Positions 57,294 through 64,000 of a DNA stretch of 64,000 nucleotides are shown here, piece by piece. The translations under genes and the position numbers were made by a program. The stretch covers positions 186,001-250,000 of the forward strand of contig NZ_SLWX01000002.1 in assembly GCF_004340525.1 (NCBI RefSeq), written 5' to 3'. The notes beneath the pieces were generated by a model. The model searched no databases. It was not told where the DNA came from and saw nothing but the letters and a program-made list of their open reading frames with translations. The number at the start of each line of letters is the position of its first letter. Within the stretch, counting starts at the first letter, position 1. Source of the DNA: Chromatocurvus halotolerans. GTDB taxonomy: Bacteria > Pseudomonadota > Gammaproteobacteria > Pseudomonadales > Halieaceae.

Positions 57294-57307
57294 CAGAAAT
57301 ATGACAA
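57290..57307 (-). promoter_or_regulatory. Candidate Pho box upstream of ppk
   Basis: Read on the minus strand: TTGTCAT-ATTT-CTGTCAT, two 7-bp half-sites with a 4-bp spacer and 11-bp period, matching the PhoB consensus (CTGTCAT-N4-CTGTCAT) at 13 of 14 half-site positions. It overlaps the stop of the stress-protein gene and lies about 100 bp before ppk. Orientation is reversed relative to ppk, so its effect on ppk needs testing. Confidence 0.6.
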
Positions 57308-57404
57308 TTTCCCGCAGGGCTACTCCCCGGCGTCCCGATCACCTAATGTGGTGTGCACACGCAATTGACACATCGCCGGAAAAGGCCCTGCAGCGGATAC
57401 GACA

Positions 57405-59549
57405 ATGACGACTAACCCCATTCAGCCACGGCTGGCCGATCTTGATGAAAACCTGTTTATGCCGCGGGAGCTGAGCTGGCTGTCCTTCAACGCCCGTGTG
57501 CTACAGGAGGCGGCGGACGAAAGCGTGCCGGAAATCCAGCGGCTGCGCTTTCTCGGGATATTCTCCAATAACCTCGATGAGTTTTTCCGGGTGCGCGTGG
57601 CCGAGGTGCGCCGTCTTATTTCCGTCTCTTCCGGCAGCACACGGCAGCAGGCGAAGGATCTGCTGGCGGCCATCCAGGCGCGGGTCTTCGAGTCGCAGGA
57701 AGAGTTTGAGAAGGTGTACAACGATGTCATGCAGGCGCTCCAGCGACGGCGCATCTACATGATCAATGAGCGTCAGCTGGAGCCCAATCAGGCGGATTAT
57801 GTGCAGGCCTTTTTCACGGCGACGGTGCTGCCGGAGCTGGATCCGGTGCTGTTCTACGAGGGTCAGCCGATACCGGCGCTCAATGACGAATCCCTGTACC
57901 TGGCTGTCGACATGCTGTCCGATGGCAAGCACACCTATGCGCTGGTCGAGGTGCCGACCGACCGCATGAATCGCTTTGTCGAGATCCCGCGGCGCAAGGG
58001 CAAGTCCGGACGTGTCTTTATCGCGCTGGACAATGTGATCCGCTTCTGCCTCCCGCAGATGTTCCGCGGCATCCTGCCCATCGAGAAGGCGTCGGCGTTC
58101 TGCTTCAAGTTTTCCCGCGATGCCGAGATCGAGCTTGATGCCGGTATTACGGAAAGCCTGATTGAGAAAATGGCGCACAGCCTCAAGCAGCGCCAGCGAG
58201 CCGACCCGGTGCGCTTCGTCTACGATGCTGATATGCCAAAGCGACTGCTGGATTTTCTGATCACGCGCTTTGACCTTGGCCGCTACGACAGCCTGATCCC
58301 GGGCGGGCGCTATCACAACTCCAAGGATTTCATGGATTTTCCGAGGGTGGGTCCAAAGTACCTCGAGCTACAGCCCATGGAGCCGGTGCGCATTCCCAGT
58401 CTGGACGACTCCCGCAGTATTTTCTCGGAGATCCGCGAGCGGGATATCCTGCTCTACTATCCCTATCACCCTTTCGATTACATTATCGACCTGCTGAAAA
58501 CGGCGGCGCTGGATCCGCAGGTGGAGTCCATCAAGATCTGCCTGTATCGCGTGGCCCGCGAGTCGCGCGTGGTTGACGCCCTGGTGAACGCGGTAGCCAA
58601 CGGCAAGCGCGTGCGTGCAGTGGTGGAGCTCGCCGCGCGCTTTGATGAATCGGCGAACATCCGCTGGGCGCAAAAGCTGACCGAGGGCGGCATCGAGGTG
58701 ATTTTCGGCATTCCGGGGCTGAAAGTGCACAGCAAACTGCTGTTGATCGAGCGTCGGGAAACGCAGGGACTGGCTTACTACAGTCACATCGGCACTGGCA
58801 ACTTCAACGAAAAGACGGCACAGCTGTATACGGATTTCACCTTGCTGACCTACGATCAGGTCATCGGTGAGGACGTTGCCAACGTTTTTGACTTCCTCAA
58901 GTTTACCTACAAGCGCCCGGATTACCGGCAACTCCTGGTATCGCCGCACTCCACCCGGCCGGCGCTGATCAGGATGATTGACCGGGAAATAGCGCATGCC
59001 CACGCCGGTCGTCGTGCGGCGATGACCCTCAAGTGCAATAATCTGGTCGACAAGCAGCTGTCCCTGAAACTGTATGAGGCCAGCGCCGCCGGGGTGGAAG
59101 TCCGTCTTATTGTACGCGGCATGTGCTCCCTGCTGCCGGGGGTGCCCGGAACGTCCGACAACATCAAGGCAATCAGTATTGTTGATCGCTATCTCGAGCA
59201 TCCGCGTCTGTATGTGTTCTACAACGGTGGCGACCCGAGCTACCTGATCGGTTCCGCCGACCTGATGACCCGCAACCTGGACTACCGGGTTGAAGTCCTG
59301 TGTCCGGTACGTGACCCCGACGCAAAAACCCTCCTGCAGGACATACTGGACCAGCAGTGGCATGATAATGAGCGCGCGCGTATTCTGGATCCTGCGCAGC
59401 TCAACACCATGGTCAAGCGGCGCAAGAAGGCCGCGAGCATCCGCTCCCAGGAGACGATCCTCCGCTACCTTGAAACCGGCAAACTGCCGCGCTATCCACG
59501 CTCGAACATGAAGAAGGCGATTCAGCGTCAGAAGCCGGGCAAGGCCTGA
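57405..59549 (+). CDS. ppk: Polyphosphate kinase 1
   Basis: 714 residues. N-terminal domain ELSWLSFNARVLQEA and FLGIFSNNLDEFFRVRV, and two phospholipase D-like catalytic domains. Autophosphorylated histidine is His442 (GLKVHSKLLLIERRE). It polymerises the gamma phosphate of ATP into polyphosphate, stored under phosphate or stress conditions. A Pho-box-like site lies upstream. No ppx is adjacent; a DUF808 protein follows after 33 bp. Confidence 0.96.
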   Translation: MTTNPIQPRLADLDENLFMPRELSWLSFNARVLQEAADESVPEIQRLRFLGIFSNNLDEFFRVRVAEVRRLISVSSGSTRQQAKDLLAAIQARVFESQEEFEKVYNDVMQALQRRRIYMINERQLEPNQADYVQAFFTATVLPELDPVLFYEGQPIPALNDESLYLAVDMLSDGKHTYALVEVPTDRMNRFVEIPRRKGKSGRVFIALDNVIRFCLPQMFRGILPIEKASAFCFKFSRDAEIELDAGITESLIEKMAHSLKQRQRADPVRFVYDADMPKRLLDFLITRFDLGRYDSLIPGGRYHNSKDFMDFPRVGPKYLELQPMEPVRIPSLDDSRSIFSEIRERDILLYYPYHPFDYIIDLLKTAALDPQVESIKICLYRVARESRVVDALVNAVANGKRVRAVVELAARFDESANIRWAQKLTEGGIEVIFGIPGLKVHSKLLLIERRETQGLAYYSHIGTGNFNEKTAQLYTDFTLLTYDQVIGEDVANVFDFLKFTYKRPDYRQLLVSPHSTRPALIRMIDREIAHAHAGRRAAMTLKCNNLVDKQLSLKLYEASAAGVEVRLIVRGMCSLLPGVPGTSDNIKAISIVDRYLEHPRLYVFYNGGDPSYLIGSADLMTRNLDYRVEVLCPVRDPDAKTLLQDILDQQWHDNERARILDPAQLNTMVKRRKKAASIRSQETILRYLETGKLPRYPRSNMKKAIQRQKPGKA

Positions 59550-59582
59550 TCACAATTAAGTAAGCTCATAGGGGCGCAGGGT

Positions 59583-60524
59583 ATGGCAGGCGGAAGTCTT
59601 CTACTGCTGATTGACGACATTGCCGCGTTGCTCGATGACGTCGCGGTAATGTCCAAGGTCGCCGCCAGAAAAACCGCCGGTGTCCTGGGGGATGATCTGG
59701 CGGTGAATGCCGAGAAGGTCACTGGCGTCAGGGCGGAGCGTGAGCTGCCGGTAGTCTGGGCGGTAGCGAGGGGGTCGCTGCTGAACAAGTGTATTCTGGT
59801 GCCCGTGGCATTGCTGATAGCGGCCTTTGCACCCTGGGTGATCACGCCACTACTGATTCTTGGCGGACTCTACCTGTGTTTCGAGGGCGCCGAGAAAGTC
59901 TGGCACGTGCTGTTCCACTCACGGGCGGAACGCGATGCCGAGCGACACAAGAGACTGGCTGCCCTGGCAGAGCCTGATGTAGATCCTCGTGAGCTCGAGA
60001 AGGCAAAAATACGCGGCGCCATACGCACCGATTTCATCCTGTCCGGCGAGATTATCGTGATTACGCTGGGAGTTGTGGCGGGTGAGCCTCTCGCCACACG
60101 AGCGGGCGTGCTGATCGCGATTGCGCTGCTGATGACGGTCGGTGTTTATGGACTGGTCGCTGCCATCGTCAAGCTGGATGACCTGGGGCTGCACCTGGTG
60201 GAGCGGGATGCTGCAGGCATTCTTGCGCGACCCGGGCGCCTTGTCGGTCGTGCGCTGCTGGCATTTGCGCCTTGGCTCATGCATGCGCTTTCCATTGTCG
60301 GCACAGCGGCGATGTTTCTGGTGGGTGGCGGCATTCTTGAGCACGGTGTCCCCGTTATTCACAGGGCGTTTCAATGGGTCCTGGGTCCCATGCAGGAGGG
60401 CGCGCTTGAAGTCCTGGCGTCTACCGCGCTGGCTGGCGGTGTCGGTCTGGTCAGCGGCCTGCTGGTGCTCGGACTCGTCAATCTGGGTAGCAGGTTGTTC
60501 GCTGCCACGAACAAGGCGCGATGA
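59583..60524 (+). CDS. DUF808 (YedI) membrane protein
   Basis: 313 residues, several membrane segments. The DUF808 opening SLLLLIDDIAALLDDVAVMS and the middle RGSLLNKCILVPVALLI and LGGLYLCFEGAEKVWH are characteristic. Function is unknown; family members are inner-membrane proteins. It follows ppk by 33 bp, so cotranscription is plausible. It ends 5 bp before the convergent HerA-like gene. Confidence 0.88.
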   Translation: MAGGSLLLLIDDIAALLDDVAVMSKVAARKTAGVLGDDLAVNAEKVTGVRAERELPVVWAVARGSLLNKCILVPVALLIAAFAPWVITPLLILGGLYLCFEGAEKVWHVLFHSRAERDAERHKRLAALAEPDVDPRELEKAKIRGAIRTDFILSGEIIVITLGVVAGEPLATRAGVLIAIALLMTVGVYGLVAAIVKLDDLGLHLVERDAAGILARPGRLVGRALLAFAPWLMHALSIVGTAAMFLVGGGILEHGVPVIHRAFQWVLGPMQEGALEVLASTALAGGVGLVSGLLVLGLVNLGSRLFAATNKAR

Positions 60525-60529
60525 CAGCG

Positions 60530-62005
60530 CTATTTGAGTAGCGACCCCAGAATACCGCGAAACAGTTTGCGACCCAGTGAGCTGCCGGCGGCGCTGCCCA
60601 GGCTGCGCGCCATGCTCTTTATGAATACCTCGGTATTTCCCTGTCGCGTGCGACTGCCGGTGCGGGTTGCGCCATTTGCGCGCTCCTCCTGTTTTGCGAG
60701 GCGCGCGGCGTCTGCTTCCTTCTGCAGGTTTGCGGTTCGCTCCAGCAATATCTCATGGGCGGAGTGTGGATCGAAGGGCTCCAGGTAACGGCGCTGGTTG
60801 GGATCGTTGCGGAGCACTGCCTCTCGCTGCTCCCCGGTGATCGGGCCCATGCGGGACTGCGGCGGACGCACCAGGACGCGCTGTACGGGACTGGGCACGC
60901 CCTTGTCCTGCAGCGTGGATACCAGCGCTTCACCGACCCCCAGTTCGCTGATCGCCGTGACCGTATCCAGCGCCGGATTGTCACGGAAAGACTGTGCCGC
61001 CACCCGGACCGCCTTCTGCTCTCGCGGCGTATAGGCACGCAGGGCATGCTGTACGCGATTGCCAAGCTGCCCCAGAACGCTGTCCGGAACGTCCGCAGGA
61101 GACTGGGTGACAAAGTACACGCCGACACCCTTCGAGCGGATCAGCCGCACTACCTGTTCTACCTTGTCGATCAGCGCCTTTGGCGCGTCCTTGAACAGCA
61201 GGTGCGCTTCATCGAAAAAGAACACCAGCTCGGGCTGTGCGGGGTCGCCGAGCTCCGGCAGGTTCTCGAACAGCTCTGACAGCATCCAGAGCAGGAGCGT
61301 GGCATAGACCCGCTGACTCCGGATCAGGGTATCTGCGGCGAGGATATTGATCACGCCATGACCCTGGCGGTCACGCTGCATGAAGTCGGCAAGCTGCAGG
61401 GCGGGCTCGCCAAAGAAGCGATCACCACCTTCGCGCTCGAGCATCAGCAGGCGCCGCAGAATGGCGTCCACCGACGCGCGTGCGACGCCAATGCCGGCCG
61501 GCAGTTCCTTGCTGTGTTCGGCGACGAACAGGAGTGAGGTCCGAAGGTCATTCAGATCCACCAGCAGCATGCCCTCCGCGTCGGCGAACTCGAATACCAG
61601 CGTCAGAACCCCCTCCTGGGTGTCGTTGAGGTCTAGCAGTCGCGCGAGTAAGCGAGGTCCCATTTCCGAAATGCTGGTGCGCGCAGGCGTGCCCGACTTC
61701 CCGAATACATCCCAGAACGCGACCGGATAGCCGGTCTGTGTATAGTGCGGGATGTTGATCTTCGCAACGCGCTCGTCAATCTTGGGGTGTGGCGCTCCCG
61801 GCTGGCTCAGCCCTGCGAGGTCGCCCTTCACGTCGGCCAGGAAGACCGGTACGCCAAGCTCTGAGAAACCCTCTGCGAGGCACTGAAGGGTCACCGTCTT
61901 TCCGGTACCGGTAGCGCCGGCCACCAGCCCGTGCCGATTCGCGAAGCGCGGGTGCAGGAACACCTGGCCGCTGTCATTTCCACCGATCAGGATTGGGTCT
62001 GACAC
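60530..62005 (-). CDS. HerA-like helicase/ATPase (DUF853)
   Basis: 491 residues from GTG 62005, with AGGGAG upstream. Walker A is GATGTGKTVTLQ, Walker B FFFDEAHLLF, with an arginine-finger region (YFVTQSPADVPDSVLGQ). The family is DUF853/COG0433, single-domain HerA-type ATPases; function in cells is not established. The C-terminus is basic (GATRTGSRTRQG). The frame upstream of 62005 overlaps the next gene and is a shadow. Confidence 0.9.
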   Translation of the reverse strand: MSDPILIGGNDSGQVFLHPRFANRHGLVAGATGTGKTVTLQCLAEGFSELGVPVFLADVKGDLAGLSQPGAPHPKIDERVAKINIPHYTQTGYPVAFWDVFGKSGTPARTSISEMGPRLLARLLDLNDTQEGVLTLVFEFADAEGMLLVDLNDLRTSLLFVAEHSKELPAGIGVARASVDAILRRLLMLEREGGDRFFGEPALQLADFMQRDRQGHGVINILAADTLIRSQRVYATLLLWMLSELFENLPELGDPAQPELVFFFDEAHLLFKDAPKALIDKVEQVVRLIRSKGVGVYFVTQSPADVPDSVLGQLGNRVQHALRAYTPREQKAVRVAAQSFRDNPALDTVTAISELGVGEALVSTLQDKGVPSPVQRVLVRPPQSRMGPITGEQREAVLRNDPNQRRYLEPFDPHSAHEILLERTANLQKEADAARLAKQEERANGATRTGSRTRQGNTEVFIKSMARSLGSAAGSSLGRKLFRGILGSLLK

Positions 62006-62036
62006 TGTGTTCTGCTCCCTGTCTGTGCTGCTACCG

Positions 62037-63650
62037 CTACGGGTTTTCTGTGCCTGCCGCGGACGCCGCGGTTTTTGCCCGGGGTTTCGCCTTGCTCCTG
62101 GCTTTGGCTTTGGTTCTGGGGGTGGCACGGGTCTTCGGCGCTGCCTTCGCGCTTCTCTTTGTTCCGGAGGCTCCTGCTGCCTTCGTCGTGGTTTTCGCCG
62201 TCGCCGCAGTGCCGGCCCGCCGCGTCGCTCGCTTCTTCGCCGCAGGCTGCGCGAGCCCCGCCACCTCTTCGAGCTCCTGCAGCGATTCCTCCAGGTGATC
62301 GATGATGCGCTGAATCTGCGGCAGCGATCGGCGGCAGGCGACAACCCCGAAGTCGAGATGGTCGTGGTAGCTCACCAGCGTAATGTTCATGGCAAAGCCG
62401 TCAAAGACAATGGATGCCGGGTAAATGCCGTCCAGGGTGGCGCCGTTCCAGTACAGCTTTTCCCGCGGTCCCGGTACATTCGAGACCACGGTGGAGAAGG
62501 CCGGCAGACGCGAGGACAGCCCCAGAAGAAAAGTGACCAGCGCGGGCAGCTGTGTCAGCTGCATGAACAGGTTGGCCTCGGCGGGGCTGAGTTCACTCAA
62601 CAGGTCCTTGCCGGCCTGCATGGAGCTCTGAATACGGCGCAGGCGCTTCTCCGGGTCGTGCACGTTGGTCGCCATATCCGCAGTGATGAAGCCCACGGCG
62701 TTGGTGGACTCGAGGTCGCCCTCTGCACGCAGGGAAACCGGCGCCATGGCTTTCAACGAATGCAGGGGCAGTTCATCCCGGGACAGCAGGTAGCGTCGCA
62801 GGGCTCCGGCACACATGGCAAGCACGACGTCATTGACGGTAGCGCCCATCACCTTGCCGACCCCACGCACGCGACTGAACGCGAAGGACTGGGCCACAAA
62901 GCGTCGCGCACCGCAGACCTGTGTGTTGATAGAGGTCTTGGGAACATTGTGCCAGGGCACGGCCAGGTTGCCGCTGCGACCGAAAAAGGCGCCGCCAAAG
63001 CGTCGCATCGCGGTTACCAGGTTCACACCGGAATCGTACTGATGCTTCAGCGCTTCCAGTACATTTCTCAGCTCTCTCTGACGAGGTGGCGTTTTCGGGC
63101 GCTGGCTCTGCCCGAAGCGCAGCTGCTTGTAGCGCTCGTAGGCTTCCAGTGAATAGGGGGCGTAGCCCACGCGTGCCTCGGGGTCTGTTGTGCACATGCT
63201 GCGGGTGATGTGCATGGCGCCGACACCATCAATGGCGGCATGGTGAATCTTGTTGTAGACAGCGAACTGGCGGTTCTGCAGGCCTTCGATCAAGTGCAGC
63301 TCCCAGAGCGGGCGGGTCCGGTCGAGCAGCGTGGTGTGCAGACGCGAGGCCAGGGCAAAGAGTTCCCGGTAGCGACCGGGGGCGGGGAGTGCGCTGTGCC
63401 GGACGTGGTAGTCCATGTCCATGTTTTCGTCTTTTTCCCAGAACAGGCCGGTGCGTCCGGTAACGGGGTACTCGGCAAACGGTCGGCGGAATTCTTTCGT
63501 CGCCTGCAGCATCTCGCGCAGGTCCTCCAGAAAGCGGCGCTCATTGACCCCCTCGGGGAGAGTGAACAGGTTCACCCCGCCAACGTGCATGGGTGTTTCA
63601 CGTTTTTCCAGCATCAGAAAGCCGGCGCTGGTCAGGTCGATTCGACGCAT
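62037..63650 (-). CDS. Wax ester synthase/diacylglycerol acyltransferase with H1-like tail
   Basis: 537 residues. Catalytic motif HHAAIDG (136-142), PLWELHLIEGL and the C-terminal NVPGPREKLYWNGA place it in the WS/DGAT family, which makes wax esters or triacylglycerol from acyl-CoA. Residues 470-537 are an extra tail of lysine, alanine, arginine, threonine and proline (AAKKRATRRAG...), similar to histone H1 or AlgP repeats. This is absent from characterised WS/DGATs and may bind nucleic acid or polyanions such as polyphosphate. The start is 31 bp upstream of the HerA-like gene on the same strand. Confidence 0.9.
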   Translation of the reverse strand: MRRIDLTSAGFLMLEKRETPMHVGGVNLFTLPEGVNERRFLEDLREMLQATKEFRRPFAEYPVTGRTGLFWEKDENMDMDYHVRHSALPAPGRYRELFALASRLHTTLLDRTRPLWELHLIEGLQNRQFAVYNKIHHAAIDGVGAMHITRSMCTTDPEARVGYAPYSLEAYERYKQLRFGQSQRPKTPPRQRELRNVLEALKHQYDSGVNLVTAMRRFGGAFFGRSGNLAVPWHNVPKTSINTQVCGARRFVAQSFAFSRVRGVGKVMGATVNDVVLAMCAGALRRYLLSRDELPLHSLKAMAPVSLRAEGDLESTNAVGFITADMATNVHDPEKRLRRIQSSMQAGKDLLSELSPAEANLFMQLTQLPALVTFLLGLSSRLPAFSTVVSNVPGPREKLYWNGATLDGIYPASIVFDGFAMNITLVSYHDHLDFGVVACRRSLPQIQRIIDHLEESLQELEEVAGLAQPAAKKRATRRAGTAATAKTTTKAAGASGTKRSAKAAPKTRATPRTKAKARSKAKPRAKTAASAAGTENP

Positions 63651-63800
63651 TTGCAGTCTCCAAACAGAGCATTGTTATAACGGGCAGTGTAGCGCAGGCC
63701 AGTCACGTATGGTGGCTGTCTGGCAATTTTAACCGCCGGATATTCTGGCCGGCTTCTCCTGTCTGCGTGACGGACTTGGCCACAGGCCGCGGGCGCGGTA

Positions 63801-64000
63801 ATGTACGGAGCTCTACAAGACTTGGAACACCGCGTGCGTTGTGTCATTGCAAGCAAAATCCATCCTCGTGGTGACTCCAGTGCGCACCGTGCCCGGTATT
63901 CGGCCACGACGCCACGCATCACCGGTTATCTGATCGCGGTGGTTTTTTTCGTGCTTCACCCGCTTCCTCTCGTCGTGGCCCAGACAGAGGCGTCCGCAGT
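63801..64000 (+). CDS. Start of an exported protein (cut by window end)
   Basis: An open frame from ATG 63801 (or GTG 63834) runs to the edge, 66 codons. After a basic N-region (HRARYSATTPRITG) comes a hydrophobic stretch LIAVVFFVLHPLPLVVAQTE that reads as a signal peptide with cleavage near VVA-QT. Too short to identify. The N-region is unusually long. The 5' end is not decided by a strong ribosome site. Confidence 0.4.
   Translation, partial: MYGALQDLEHRVRCVIASKIHPRGDSSAHRARYSATTPRITGYLIAVVFFVLHPLPLVVAQTEASA

Overview
The window is chromosomal DNA from a GC-rich gammaproteobacterium, probably a marine member of the Halieaceae (OM60/NOR5) group. Three things point there: the rpoE-rseABC-mucD-lepA-lepB-rnc-era-recO order, a psp operon with a sigma-54 promoter, and a protein closely resembling the 8-vinyl reductase of (bacterio)chlorophyll synthesis (BciA) next to a cytochrome c'. 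The genus is inference. Genes are dense on both strands and no gene-free stretch exceeds 300 bases. I saw no tRNA, rRNA, CRISPR array, insertion sequence or prophage.

Layout. 1-7354 (minus strand): a truncated haem-binding lipoprotein, an SLC4-type anion transporter with a universal stress protein, an M48 lipoprotein protease behind a 50-residue DUF3096 protein, and a secreted amidohydrolase. 7445-8964: an AT-rich operator array with 29-bp period, then satD and a membrane partner; the SatD N-terminus resembles a class III nucleotide cyclase. 9037-13006: ung, ygfZ, sdhE, ygfX and nadB. 13117-22986: the envelope-stress sigma factor with its regulators and protease, then lepA, signal peptidase, DUF4845, RNase III, Era and RecO. 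23072-27812: cysM, relA, mazG and adk. 27809-34000: mobA, tsaB, uppP, a 3-hydroxyisobutyrate-type dehydrogenase, an M18 aminopeptidase, a glutathione transferase and a YiiX-like protein. 34278-40588: trpS, a TonB receptor, purC, a TauE permease, a TIGR01244 protein and cytochrome b561. 40629-42118: the BciA-like reductase and cytochrome c'.

42287-50692 is metabolic: a CoA transferase, an LCAD-like acyl-CoA dehydrogenase, two aldehyde dehydrogenases, glycerol kinase and a CNNM/CBS protein. 50742-53559 is the divergent pspF / pspABC locus. 53686-60524 carries two alpha/beta hydrolases, S-formylglutathione hydrolase, a tandem stress protein, polyphosphate kinase preceded by a Pho-box-like site, and a DUF808 membrane protein. 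60530-64000 has a HerA-like ATPase, a wax ester synthase/DGAT with a histone H1-like tail, and the start of an exported protein cut by the window end.

Several loci share an envelope and starvation theme: sigma-E and its protease, the psp membrane-damage response, RelA, polyphosphate kinase and stress proteins. The least described element is the satD / DUF3307-like pair with its phased operator array.
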